From positions 1 to 64,000 of the forward strand of contig DASTPP010000031.1 in NCBI GenBank assembly GCA_035762175.1: DNA of 64,000 nucleotides, given 5' to 3'. The notes under the pieces were generated by a model. It saw only the letters and a program-made list of their open reading frames with translations, had not been told where the DNA came from and did no database searches. Below, piece after piece: positions 50,558 through 61,400 of this stretch. Position 1 is the first letter of the stretch, and each line of letters starts with the position of its first letter. The translations under genes were made by a program, and so were the position numbers. Origin of the DNA: DASTPP01 sp035762175 (lineage in GTDB: Bacteria; Myxococcota_A; Polyangia; Polyangiales; Polyangiaceae).

Positions 50558-53500
50558 AGAGCCCGGGCGGGCCCGCCCTCGCGCTCACGGCGCGCGCGGC
50601 GGGCGCCGCCATGCCGCCCGAGGGCGCACGCCCCTAAGCCCCTGAGGCGGCGCCGGCGGGCCGAGGGGCCGGCCGCTCTCTCGAGAACCTCCGGCTGGGG
50701 GAAGTGCGTCGACCCCGTGAGCGCGATCTTCTGAACGGCGAAGCCCTCCGTGATGCCCGCCCGGGCCGTGTCCGTCCACAGGAAGACGGCCCGGCGGCGC
50801 ACGACCCCCGTGCGCAGATCGTCGGGGCAGACGAGCTCGACGCGGGTGGCCGGCGGGCTGAACGCAAAGCGGACGCACTCGACCTGCGGCTGCGAGCCGA
50901 CCTTTTGGGCGCGCAAGAGCGCGTAGGCCGCCTGCGGGACGGGCGTCACGGGCTCGGCCGAGACGTTGACCGCGACGACGACCGACGTCGCTTCGACGAC
51001 GCCCTGGGTGGCGGCGATCGTGAGCTTCAGCAAGAGCGTCTCGCCGCCAACGAACTGCGCGGGCTCGCCGCCGTCGAGGAGCTCGAGGACGGTAAAGGTT
51101 CGCAGCGTGTGCGCCCGCACCCGGATGAGCTTCTCGCCCAGGAGCGTGAGGGGCCGCGCGAGGCCGGTCGCGTCGACGAGGTCGACCGAGAGCTCGGCCT
51201 CGTGGTCCCGGCCGTCGTCCCAGTCGTAGCGGATGGCGAGCTGCGAAGACGGGTCGTACTCGGCGCGGTCGGTCGACAGCGTTACCGATCGCAGCACGGG
51301 CTTGTCGTTCTCGAGGACCTTCACGGGGCCGGTGGCGTTCTTCGACGGCGAGGCCAGCAGCCGGTCGTACTCGGGGTCTCCGAAGAGCACGAAGAAGGGC
51401 TCGAGCGGCAGCCTTTGCGCCCCCGGGTCGGCGGCCCGCAGCGGGAAGGCGAGTTTTTGGGAGAACCCGTCGGCGCCCGCGGCCCGCGACACCCGCGCCG
51501 CCAGCGTGACGGGCTCGCCGGGCGCGAGGTTCGTGAGCAGATCGCGCAGGGCCTGCACATCGTCGGGGTGGGGGCGCAGGGTATAATGCTCCGGGCCCTG
51601 GCCGTCGGGGGGCTCGACGAGGTAACGCACCGTGCGACCGCCGTGATGGATCGCCACCGAAAGCGCCCACTCGTCGATGCTCGACTCGGGCCCATCGAGC
51701 GCAACATCGGCGGTGATGGTACCGTCCCACTCGGCGTCGATCTGCCCCCGGTCGGGGGTGACGATCTTGATCTGCAGGCGGTGCGCGGGCTCGGCGTCGA
51801 AGGCCGCGAAGAAGGCTTCGTCGGCCGGCGCCGAGCGCGCGAGCAGGCCGACGCCCGGCTCGAACCAGCTCGCCCAGGGCTGGAGCGCGGCGTCCCGCGA
51901 AGCGGCGTTGTTCGGCGGCAGCGGCACGGGGCGGGGGGCGCGGTGCTGCGCGGGTACGCTGCCCGAGCTGAGCGCCTTGCCCCGCGGTGGGCCCCCGGGC
52001 GAGGCGCCGAGCCCGCTCTGCCGCGTGAGCTGCGGCCGGAGCGAGAGGAACGCCCCGGCCCGGGCGCCGACGAGGGTGGTCCGGACGGAGCCGGGCAGCA
52101 CGGGCTGGCGCCGCGCGCCCGGGGCGGCGGCCGTCTGGAAGACCTCGGCGGGGTCGAGGGCGGGTAGGGGCGGGTCGGGCAGGACGGGCAGCAGGTTGCG
52201 GATGGCGCCGCCGCGGAAGTCGGGGGGCAGCCCGGCGGCCGGGTCGGGGCCGAGCCCCGAGCGGTAGTGAACCGCGTGCTGAATCGATTGCCACCAGAGC
52301 GTGAAGCCCTCGGCGTCGGCGGCCTCGGCGCGCCCGGTGACGCCCTCTTTGGCCTCGGTGTACTGGACGCTCGTGCGCAGGCCCGCGAAGCCCCAGGGCC
52401 AGGCCGCCTCGGCGGTCGCGGCGGCGGGGCGCGCGCCGAGGTGCAGGGGCTGCACCCCGTTCGTCTGCGGCGGGGCGAGCTCGAAGGGGCGGACGGCGCG
52501 GGGGGCCTCGGCGCCGCCGAAGCGCCCGTCGCGGAAGCGGAGCTGCGAGACCGGCGAGCGCAGGCGGAAGACGCGCTTGGCGAGCGTGCGGGGCGGCTGC
52601 ACGCCGGGCACGAGCCCGAAGCCGTAGCTCGTCACGAGGACGGCGGCGGAGGCCGGGGCGCCCGGCGCGGCCTGGCGCAGCTCTCGGTAGCGCAGGACGG
52701 CGATCGGCGACTCGGGGCTGAGGCGGCGGTGCGTCTCGCGGGCCCAGGTGGCGGCGAACTCGCGCTCGCGGCCGGCGGTCGCCTCGCTAATCTCCCAGCT
52801 TTGGCTCGCGACGGGGCGGAGGCGCCCCGTTCCGGCGTTGAGTGCGAGGAGCTCGGCGATCACGAAGCGTAGCTCGGTGGCGGCCGGCGCGGGCCGGAAC
52901 TCGAGGCTCAAAAAGGGGCTGACGGCGAGCCCGCTCGGTACCAGCGTGCCGGCAACATGCATCGGGATCTGCGTCGCGGCGACGTGGCGCCGGGACGCGA
53001 AGGTCGCCCCCGCCGAGCGCCGCAAGAGGCCGGTCACGAGCTGCAGGCCGACGGCGAGCCAGCCGTAGGGGGGCGCGGCCGAGGGCGACGCGCTCGCCAC
53101 CGCCTGGAGCACGAAGAGGTGGTTGGGGCGCCAGGCGAGCTGGTCGCTCGTGCCGTCGGCCACGACGGGCTCGCCGTTGGGGTTCCATTGCGGGGGGTAG
53201 AAGCCGCGCGAGCCGCGGTAGAGGTGCGCGAGCACGGTCGGGCGACCGAGCCGCGCGACGGTGTCGGGCGCCGAGGCGAGCACGCTGCGGATGCCCTCGG
53301 GCGTCGGCTCGTAGCCCTTGTTCTGCGCGTAAAACCAGCTCTCTTCGAGCGCCCGCGGGTCGAGCCGCGCGAACTGCCGGCCCGCGGCGCCGTCGAAGGC
53401 CGAGAAGGTGACCGTGACCGGGGCCGACTCGGCCCACGCCGTGAACGCGAGCAGGAGTGGCGGCAGGGGGGCAGCGGTCGCCTTGCGGCGGTGCAGATCG

Positions 53501-56500
53501 AGCACCGGGTCGACCTGCAGCAGCGGCGGGGTTGGGGCGCCGGGCGGCGGCGCGAGCGCGTCGCGGGCCTGGTCTTGCAGCCGGCCGACGAAGGGCATCT
53601 GCAAGAGGAGCCACGCCGGATCGCGCGGGTCGGTCGGCGCATAATCGTCGGGGCCCGAGAGCGCCGCGAGCTGCGTGCCGTTCGGCAGGTACTGGAGCGC
53701 GGTCGGGGCCGAGGCGTTCGCCGGCAGCTCTTTGAGCCAATGGACCGCGCTCGTCTCGACCAGCATCGTTCCCGCCGGCAGCGCGTCGAGCGCGGGCGTG
53801 GTGCCCTCGGCCAGGAGGGCGCGGAGGCCGGCCCCGACGAGGCCGTACGACGCGTCGCCGACGAGCGCAGTGCCGCCGGCGGGCGCCTGCAGCTTCAGGG
53901 CGTCGTTCTTGATGGCGAGCAGGCCGGCCTTGACGCTCGCGGGCGACACGAAATGAACCTCTTGCACGGCCACCCAGCGCCGATCATTCTGCGTCGCGGG
54001 CGACGCGAAGCCCGGGCCGGGCTGGACATTGACGAGCTGGTGCTCGACCGCCGCCAAGAAGTGCCACGCCTTCTGTGGGGCGAGGCGAAACACGAGGTCG
54101 CCCTCGGCCGTCTCGAGCGCCCCCGGCGGAATGGCATGCTGGTCGAAGAGGATGCGAACGGTGTGGCGCAGGTGGTCGAGCGACGCCGCCGGCCGCGCCG
54201 CCGGCAGCGTGAGCCGCACGTCGGCCGCGTCGACCGCCATGGCGAGGGGCCAGGAGACGAGGCTCTTCACCTCGAGAAAGCCGTTCAAGAGGTACTGCTC
54301 GTCCCAGGCGCTGCCCTGCGACTCTCCGGTGTAGCCGAAGACGAGGTCGCCCGCGGACGAGCCGCAGACCCGGCCCAGCGCGCCCGCCGGCTCGCCCGGC
54401 GGCCCCTGCAGGAACGCGCCCCAGCGGCAGCGGACGACCGCCTCGACGAACGAGTTCGTCAGGCGCAGCGTGGGCACGTCGTTCGCGGCCGTGAAGGTGC
54501 GGAAGGCGCAGGTCGCGAACCCCGGGGCGGCCCCGGCTGCGACGTGCATGCCGGGTAGAAGCTGAAGGGCCGACGAGCCGGGGCCGAGCGCATACGTCTC
54601 CCACCGGAACTCGAGCGACGTCTCGCCCGCGAGGAAGGTGGCCGCCTCGGGCGCCTCCGACGGGGGCGCTGTCCCGAGCGTGATGTCGTCGAACAGGTAG
54701 CCCGCGAGCCACGTCACCTCGCCCGCCTTCTCGCCGAGCAGCTGGAAACGAACGTCGCCCGTGAACGCCGACCGGACGCCGTCGAGGCGCGGGTCTTGGA
54801 GGGGCGCGTCCTTCGTCCAGGTGAGCGGCACGGGGCGGGGCCCCGAGGGCATGGTCGCGACGCCCCGTCCGAGGCGGACCCCGAGCAGCAGCGTCACCGC
54901 GTGGCCCGAGCCCGACGGGGCGATCGTCAGCTCGACCTGGCGCGGCACCAGCGGCTCGGTCGGCGAGGCGGAGGCCGTGTAGCGATGCATGATTGGCCCG
55001 GCGCCCGCGGCGAAGGCGAGGCGCGCGAGCGGCACGCGCCAGTCGGCGCCGAACGACTGGAACGCGAGCTGCGCCCCGTCGAGGTGCAGCGCGTCGCGGC
55101 CGGGCGAGAGCGCGATCTGGGGCCACACGATGCGCGGCGCGTCGCCGGAGGCGCCCGCCGAGAGCGCGAGCGGCCACTCGCCCGGGCCCCCCGCCGGCGC
55201 CACCGCGGAGAGGGCGAGCCGTGCCGCCGTCGCGTCCCACTCGAAGGTGAGCCGCACGGCGTTGGCGAGCGCCTCGATCTCGGAGGCGCCCTCGACGGGC
55301 AGCTGCAGCCGGCCGACGAGCTCGACACTGCGCACGTCGTCGCCGACGAGCGTCACCCTCTCGAGCGTGAGCGGGAAGAATTCGAGGCCGAAGAGCGAAT
55401 AGCGCCCCGGCGCGTCCGGCTCGAGCCGCCACTCCCAGCCGTTCAGGTGGTTATAGCGGCGCGAGCTCGCCTCGGGGTCGTTCACGTCCTGCGCCAGCGG
55501 CGAGCGCGTGCGGTCGCGCAAGAAGGCGCCGCCCGAGGCGGGCAGGTCGCGGAACCAGAGCCGCCACTCGGCCGCGCCCCCCGCCGGCCCCAGCCCGAGC
55601 GGCACCGCCTCGAGCAGCGACGTCAGCTCGAACGACTCGGCCTCGTCGACGAGCCGCACGGGCGTGCGCAGCACGCGCGCCGTCGCCCCGGTCGCGCCGC
55701 GGAGCAGGCCCCGCTGGTCGCGCATCGACCCGTCCGAGCGGCGCGCCGCCATGCTGCCCGCGACGATCTCGTAGCCGCCCGGCGTCGGCGCCGTCTTCAG
55801 GCGGAGCGCGCCGCTCACGTCCTGCTCGAACGTGCCGGTGACCCCCTTCAACGCCGCCTCGCGCTCGAGCGACAGCGAGCCGCCGCCGACGTCGGTCAGC
55901 GTCAGCGCGCCGGGGTAGGCGCCCGTCGTCAGGGCCGCCGTCACGGGCCAAGAGAGCGGCTCGACCAGGGCGTCGACCCGCGACCCGCCGGCCGCGCTCG
56001 AGGTCGCCGCGACGGCGTCGAGGGCGGCGAGGCTCGCGCGCTCGGAGAGGCGCCGGAAGTGGCCCGCGAGCAGCTCGCGCGTCAGCGGCTTCGGCGGCTC
56101 GGGGCGCGGCGCCGCCGGCACCGGCGAGACCTCGCGGGGGTTGCGCGTCACCTTCGGCAGCTGCGCGAGCGCGTGCGCTTCGTCGACGTAGGGCAGATCG
56201 TGCCGGTATTGCTGCGGCAGCTGCGTCGCGCCGTCAGGGGCCAGCCCCGTGCGGCCCGCCGCGCGCGGATCGAGCACCAGCCCGGGCAGCGAGAGGGCGG
56301 CGAGGGGCAGGTCGGCGAGCGAGATCCATTCGTGGGACGGCAGCACCGTGCCCTGGGCCACCGGCCACGCCGCGGCCCCGTCGCCCGCCGCGCGCCCGAA
56401 GGCCCAGCCAGACGGCACCCAGAGCCCCGTCGCCGAGTGCAGGCCCACCGGCAGCTCGAAGGGCACGAGCTGCCGGCTCGGGCTCGGGTGGCTCGGCGGC

Positions 56501-58449
56501 GACTTGCTCTGCGTCAGCGGCAGGGCCTGAATCATCGGCAGCGTGCGGTGGCGCCGCCACAAGAGCGGTAGGCGCTGGCCGAAGGCGTCGGCCGAGAGCA
56601 GCTTCGCCGCGACCATCTGCTGAAACAGCGCCGCGTCGACGCCGACGCTGAGCGACCACGCCCCGAGGGCCGCCGAGGGGTCGCTGCGCTGGCCGGTGCG
56701 CAGGCCGAACGAGAGCTGCGGGACGGCGACCGTGGCCAGCGGTGGGATGACGTCGACCGAGGGGTCGACGGTGCGCAGCGTCACGGGCACGAGCCCCGTC
56801 ACCCAGTCGTCGAGCGAGGGCAGCGCGTCTTCGACCGTGGGCTTCGCGCGGGCCAGCCACAAGAGCCCCGAGAGCGCGACCTCGGGCCCCGAGAGCTTCA
56901 GCGCGATCTGCGCGAGCTCGGGGGCGGCAGCGCCCTGCTGCCGCAGCGTCCAGGTGCCGCCGACGGCGTCCGCGTCGAGCAGCGTCATCGCCCACGCATG
57001 CTCGGACGGGAACTCGTCGAGCGCGCCGCGCTTGTCGTTGCCGTAGGCCGCCGCCCCGGCCAAGAGCGCGGTGGTCGGCGAGGGCTCGCGCGCGAGCCGG
57101 GCGTCGACGTACATGCGCGTCGTCAGGTTCGGCACCGGCAGCTGCGCCCAGCCGTCTTCGAGGGGCGAAAACCCCCAGAGCACCGGCGGCTGCAGGGGGG
57201 CCGCCTCGTCGCCCGGCGCCCACTCGGGGGTCGCGAGATCTTGCGACTCGCGCAAGAGGCGCGGGGTCTCGACCGGGTCGTAGGCCGTCACGACGCCCGA
57301 GAGCGTGAACTGCTCCTTCCAGGCGCCCGCCTGAACGGACGCCGCGTAATTGAGCTCGCCGGGCACCGTGCCCGCGTCGGGCCGCGTCGCCGCGATCGTG
57401 ATGGTGATCGTGGCCGGGTCGGTCACGACGGTGGGCTCGGTGCGCGCGATGGTCACGCTACCGAGCACGGTGCGGGCGAGCGTCGTCGCCCGGTGCGTCT
57501 GGTCGAAGGGTGCCTGGTCAGAGAGTACGAGGTTCAGCTCTTCGCGCTCGAGGTGCAGCGGCAACGACGCGGGCGCCGCCTTCCAGGGTTGGATGAACCA
57601 GTGCATGCGCGGCAGATCGCGCGGGTTGGCGACCTCGAGCGTGACCCAGCGCGGGCAGAAGGGGTCCGCGATCTCGAGCGCGGGGTTGCCTGGGTCGATG
57701 CTGGTGGCGAGGCGCCCCCAGGCCGCGACGATGGCCTCGCGCTCGGCGGGCGTCAGGCGCTCGGCTTCGACCGTGAGGCGGTAGGTCGGCACCTTGCCGC
57801 CGAGGTTCGGGTTGGGGTCGGGCAAGACGCGGGCGAGCTGCAGGGGCGCCGTGACCCGGTCCTTCTCCCAGGGCAGGCGCGCGCGGCCGAAGATCGTCAC
57901 GCCCGTCGCGTGCACCGAGACGCGCCCCGGCAGCGCCGAAGCGCCCGGGCGGTCGGCCGCCGGGGTCGCCTCGACCAGGTCGAGCGCCGTGTACAACGCC
58001 GGCCGGGACGCCGTCTCGCCCTGCAGCACGTCGAGCGCGATATGGCCCGAAAGGCAGGTGACCGTCCCGAGGCGGGCCGGGTCCTCGCCCTTCCATTGGT
58101 TGGGGTCGGCTTCGACGAGCAAGAGCGCGATCTGACCCGACAGAATCAGGTTCTTTGCGTCGGCGGCCGAGATGGTCTCGGCCGGCGGCGCTTCGCCGGT
58201 CTTTCGCTTGAAGGTGTAAACCGGGCTCGTGGCCGCGGTCGGGGCGATCGTGACGGTGCGCACCCAGCAGAGCACCAAGAGGGTGCCCGGCAAGAGCGCC
58301 TTGCTCGTCGTGAAATTGCGCGTCCCGAGATCGACGAAGAGCTCGCGCAGGTCGAAGGCGCGGGTCGGCGTCGCGAAGCGCAAGAGGTCGGCGTCGGCCG
58401 TCCAGAAGGGGCCGTTGATCTTGAAGGCGGGCAGGGCGGGCAGGGCCAT
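50311..58449 (-). CDS. Giant hypothetical protein (about 2.6-2.7 thousand residues)
   Basis: Open for 2712 codons from ATG 58449 with a strong AAGGAGAG site. No signal peptide (MALPALPAFKINGPFWTADA). Largely beta-rich, with many Ala/Pro/Gly loops and no membrane segments; recognisable pieces include EESWFYAQNKGYEPTPEGIR, RGSRGFYPPQWNPNGEPVVA and a late Ig-like block (VKVLENDKPVLRSVTLSTDR). The Arg/Ser-rich last 130 codons (after THFPQPEVLERAAG) look like translated shadow of DUF2490; a shift to the neighbouring frame would end at TAG 50634. It follows the other giant gene by 14 bp, so they are translationally coupled. Function unknown; a large structural or secreted complex is one guess. Confidence 0.75.
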   Translation of the reverse strand: MALPALPAFKINGPFWTADADLLRFATPTRAFDLRELFVDLGTRNFTTSKALLPGTLLVLCWVRTVTIAPTAATSPVYTFKRKTGEAPPAETISAADAKNLILSGQIALLLVEADPNQWKGEDPARLGTVTCLSGHIALDVLQGETASRPALYTALDLVEATPAADRPGASALPGRVSVHATGVTIFGRARLPWEKDRVTAPLQLARVLPDPNPNLGGKVPTYRLTVEAERLTPAEREAIVAAWGRLATSIDPGNPALEIADPFCPRWVTLEVANPRDLPRMHWFIQPWKAAPASLPLHLEREELNLVLSDQAPFDQTHRATTLARTVLGSVTIARTEPTVVTDPATITITIAATRPDAGTVPGELNYAASVQAGAWKEQFTLSGVVTAYDPVETPRLLRESQDLATPEWAPGDEAAPLQPPVLWGFSPLEDGWAQLPVPNLTTRMYVDARLAREPSPTTALLAGAAAYGNDKRGALDEFPSEHAWAMTLLDADAVGGTWTLRQQGAAAPELAQIALKLSGPEVALSGLLWLARAKPTVEDALPSLDDWVTGLVPVTLRTVDPSVDVIPPLATVAVPQLSFGLRTGQRSDPSAALGAWSLSVGVDAALFQQMVAAKLLSADAFGQRLPLLWRRHRTLPMIQALPLTQSKSPPSHPSPSRQLVPFELPVGLHSATGLWVPSGWAFGRAAGDGAAAWPVAQGTVLPSHEWISLADLPLAALSLPGLVLDPRAAGRTGLAPDGATQLPQQYRHDLPYVDEAHALAQLPKVTRNPREVSPVPAAPRPEPPKPLTRELLAGHFRRLSERASLAALDAVAATSSAAGGSRVDALVEPLSWPVTAALTTGAYPGALTLTDVGGGSLSLEREAALKGVTGTFEQDVSGALRLKTAPTPGGYEIVAGSMAARRSDGSMRDQRGLLRGATGATARVLRTPVRLVDEAESFELTSLLEAVPLGLGPAGGAAEWRLWFRDLPASGGAFLRDRTRSPLAQDVNDPEASSRRYNHLNGWEWRLEPDAPGRYSLFGLEFFPLTLERVTLVGDDVRSVELVGRLQLPVEGASEIEALANAVRLTFEWDATAARLALSAVAPAGGPGEWPLALSAGASGDAPRIVWPQIALSPGRDALHLDGAQLAFQSFGADWRVPLARLAFAAGAGPIMHRYTASASPTEPLVPRQVELTIAPSGSGHAVTLLLGVRLGRGVATMPSGPRPVPLTWTKDAPLQDPRLDGVRSAFTGDVRFQLLGEKAGEVTWLAGYLFDDITLGTAPPSEAPEAATFLAGETSLEFRWETYALGPGSSALQLLPGMHVAAGAAPGFATCAFRTFTAANDVPTLRLTNSFVEAVVRCRWGAFLQGPPGEPAGALGRVCGSSAGDLVFGYTGESQGSAWDEQYLLNGFLEVKSLVSWPLAMAVDAADVRLTLPAARPAASLDHLRHTVRILFDQHAIPPGALETAEGDLVFRLAPQKAWHFLAAVEHQLVNVQPGPGFASPATQNDRRWVAVQEVHFVSPASVKAGLLAIKNDALKLQAPAGGTALVGDASYGLVGAGLRALLAEGTTPALDALPAGTMLVETSAVHWLKELPANASAPTALQYLPNGTQLAALSGPDDYAPTDPRDPAWLLLQMPFVGRLQDQARDALAPPPGAPTPPLLQVDPVLDLHRRKATAAPLPPLLLAFTAWAESAPVTVTFSAFDGAAGRQFARLDPRALEESWFYAQNKGYEPTPEGIRSVLASAPDTVARLGRPTVLAHLYRGSRGFYPPQWNPNGEPVVADGTSDQLAWRPNHLFVLQAVASASPSAAPPYGWLAVGLQLVTGLLRRSAGATFASRRHVAATQIPMHVAGTLVPSGLAVSPFLSLEFRPAPAATELRFVIAELLALNAGTGRLRPVASQSWEISEATAGREREFAATWARETHRRLSPESPIAVLRYRELRQAAPGAPASAAVLVTSYGFGLVPGVQPPRTLAKRVFRLRSPVSQLRFRDGRFGGAEAPRAVRPFELAPPQTNGVQPLHLGARPAAATAEAAWPWGFAGLRTSVQYTEAKEGVTGRAEAADAEGFTLWWQSIQHAVHYRSGLGPDPAAGLPPDFRGGAIRNLLPVLPDPPLPALDPAEVFQTAAAPGARRQPVLPGSVRTTLVGARAGAFLSLRPQLTRQSGLGASPGGPPRGKALSSGSVPAQHRAPRPVPLPPNNAASRDAALQPWASWFEPGVGLLARSAPADEAFFAAFDAEPAHRLQIKIVTPDRGQIDAEWDGTITADVALDGPESSIDEWALSVAIHHGGRTVRYLVEPPDGQGPEHYTLRPHPDDVQALRDLLTNLAPGEPVTLAARVSRAAGADGFSQKLAFPLRAADPGAQRLPLEPFFVLFGDPEYDRLLASPSKNATGPVKVLENDKPVLRSVTLSTDRAEYDPSSQLAIRYDWDDGRDHEAELSVDLVDATGLARPLTLLGEKLIRVRAHTLRTFTVLELLDGGEPAQFVGGETLLLKLTIAATQGVVEATSVVVAVNVSAEPVTPVPQAAYALLRAQKVGSQPQVECVRFAFSPPATRVELVCPDDLRTGVVRRRAVFLWTDTARAGITEGFAVQKIALTGSTHFPQPEVLERAAGPSARRRRLRGLGACALGRHGGARRARREREGGPARALQSASRSTSGSILGVKTRPSESTWLSSQARFSRGDSPASASKRAMYPTSRRSVSAALSETPATLRHSLKPSPERSKCASLET

Positions 58450-58463
58450 GGTCGTGCTCTCCT

Positions 58464-61400
58464 TCAGAGGGCCTTCGGCAAAATGGGGTGGAGCGTGCTC
58501 GGCGGCGCGGCGCCGCGCCGAGAGCGCACGCGCAGCTCGCGGCCGCGCATGCCGCTCGACTGCGCCGCCTGGTAGAGCCGAGCGACCGCGCGCCGGTCGG
58601 TAGCGCGCGCGAACAGCGACTGAATCACGGGGACCTCGCTACGTGCCATCAGGCCGTGGAAGCGGAGCAACGCGCGGCCGAGGAGGAGCTTGTCGGCGAG
58701 GCCCCCGAGCGCGTCGGGCGCCGGGCGCGCGGCGACCGCGAAGGGCGCCTCGATCGTCTGCGCGTCGATCTGGCTCAAAATCTGCTGAACGCCTGCGACG
58801 AAGGGCTCGTCGCCCGCGAGCGCGGCGAGGCCGGCGCGCCACTGGGGGTCGTGCAGCCGCCCCCGCCACGTGAGCGCCGTCGGCGCGATGTCGAGCTGCC
58901 CGTCGAGCCACTCGGGCAGGTCGGCTTGGCGGGGCCTTCGCGGCCAGGGCGCCATGGGCACCGACCGATCGGCGTCGATCTGTTGCACGAGCGTCACGAG
59001 CGCGTCGATCAGCGCGTCGTCGGCGACGAGCGCGACGAGCGCAGACCGCTCCGCGTCGTTGGGCGCCGGCGACGTCCACGTCAGCGTGCCTTCGCCGATG
59101 AGCAACCTCGCTCGCAAAGGAGCCGGCAGCTCGCCCTGAGCGGGGCGCGGGACGAACGCCGCGAGCGGCGCCGTGTTGACCTCGCCCGCGTCGAGGGCCG
59201 CCAGCAGGGCCTCGACGGCCGCGCGGAAGTCCCGATCGGCCGGGAGCGCGAGCAGCGCCTCACGCTGCGCGGCGGTCGGCGCGGGCAACGCCCAGGTGAG
59301 CTCGGTGGCGCCCAGCTGGAGCTGCGCCAACGACTCTGGCAAGTCATCTTGCGTCGGTCGCTCGACGACCGGGCCGAGCGGCACGGCGCGCTCGGCGTCG
59401 ATCGCCGCCACGAGCTGCGCACGCGCGGCGAGGAAGCCCTCGTCGCCTTCGAGCGCCCCCAGGGCAGCCCGCTCGTCGTCGGCCGGCGCCGGGCCCAGCC
59501 ATCGGAGCTCGGTCTCGGCGATCTCGAGCCGCTCGGCGATCTCGGGCGGCAGCTCTTCCGGAATCGGTCGGGGCGGCGGCAGCGCGACCGTGAACGTCGC
59601 CTCGTCCGCGGCCGACAGGAGCGCCGCGACCGCGCTCGAGAGCGCCTGCACCCGCGGCCAAGCCGTGAGCGCGCCGGCGTCCGCGTCGTCGAGATTGCCC
59701 GCCCACCGGAGCGCGGTATACGCGTGCCCCCCGGCGTCGAGCATCAGCGTCAGCCGGGGCTTCAGCGCGGCCGGCACGTGCTCGGGCCCCAGCGGGGCGC
59801 CGATCGAGATCACGCCCTCGCCCCCGCCCACCGCCGAGGCGAGCCGCCCGAGCGCCGTTTTGAATTCGTCGTCGCCGGGCAGCGCCAGCAACTCTGTCTT
59901 CTCGACCTCCGACATCGGGCCCTCCCAGACGAGGCGCAGCTCGGCGGGCTCGGGCGAGTCGACGACGTCGGCCAGCTCGGCCGGAATCGCCGGCGCCTGC
60001 GAGACGGCGGTCTGCGAATACCACCCGTCGTGAATCGAGCGAATCGCGGGCGCGTCGGCCTCGTCGAGGGCCACGACCAGCCGATCGCGGTCGGCGTGGG
60101 TCAGGACGCCGACGAACGAGAGCAGCTTGCCGTCGAAGGCGATCTTGGCGCGCGTCGACGCCTCGACGCCCGCGAGCTCGTCGCCCGTGTAGGCGCGCGA
60201 GAGCTGCTGCTGCGTGATCTGCTGGACGGCGACGGCGAGCGAGTACGTGCCCCCGCCCTCGGGCGCGTCGAGCGCGCCCACGTCGACCAGGAACCGCTTA
60301 CCGAACTGGCGGCGGGCGAAGGCGCCGGTTTGCTCGTCGAAGTAAATCTCGGCCTGGACCTCGACGTTGCCGCTGAAGAGCTCGACGATCTGGTAGACGA
60401 CGCCGAGGTCGGGCGCCCAGCCCGGCGCGCGGCGCGTGCCGTCGGGGGCCTCGCCGGGCCAGCGCGCCTGGGCGTCAGCGGGCAGTGAATCCCACAGTTG
60501 TCGCAACGTCAGGTGCACCGCGCGCCCCCGCACGTCGATCGGGCCGCCGCCCCCGCCGAAGGGCGGCGGCGGGGCCCACGCGACGATCGCGCTTTCCATC
60601 TCCGAGATTGGGTCGGGCGTGCGGTACTCGAAGTCGCGCTGCACGATCTCGTTCACGGGCGAGACCGTGCGCGCGGTCTGCGCGATGAGCAACAGCCGGT
60701 GCTCGTAGTAGAAAGGTAGACCCTCCCACTGCAGGGCGAGGGCGCCCTGTTGAAAGGGCCCGATGCGCGCGGGCAGATCGAGCGTGCGGGCGTCGACGTC
60801 GGCGAGCGGCGCGCCGAGATCGAGGTGCTCGGGCGCCGGGGGCAGCGCCGCGGGCGGCGGCGGGTACCGCTCGGGCACGGGCTCGAGCGTGATGTCGAGC
60901 TTTTCGAGCCAGCGCGGGTAGGCGAACTCGCGCAAGAGCGTGTACGCCACCTGGCGGAACGAGAGCTGGCGCGCCAGCGTCTGGTTGTGCGACGCGAGCG
61001 TCTGCTCGGGGTGCTCGGCCACGATGACCTCCCACGTTGCGCCGGGCACGGCGGGGCTGGCCTCGGTGCTGGGGGGGTCGAGGCGCATGGACGAGAGCAC
61101 CAGGGGCTTGGCCACCGGGCGCGTGCGCTCGAGCACGACGTCGAGCCCGCCGCCCGTGGTCTCGGGCGTCGCCTCGTCGAGGCGCGGCGTGCCGGTGAAG
61201 AGCAGGGGCGACTGCCGCAGGCCCTGCCAGAGCAGATCGTAGCGGCCATAAGGGCGCAGGTAATAACGGTAGGCGTGCGCCCAGGGGTCTTCGAGCAGGT
61301 GGTCGTAGGTCAGGCGCCCGCCCTCGTCGGGGGCCGCGTGCGCCGGCGAGCCCGCGCGGGGGTACGCCGTCGCGACCCAGGGCCGCTCGGCCCAGGGCTG

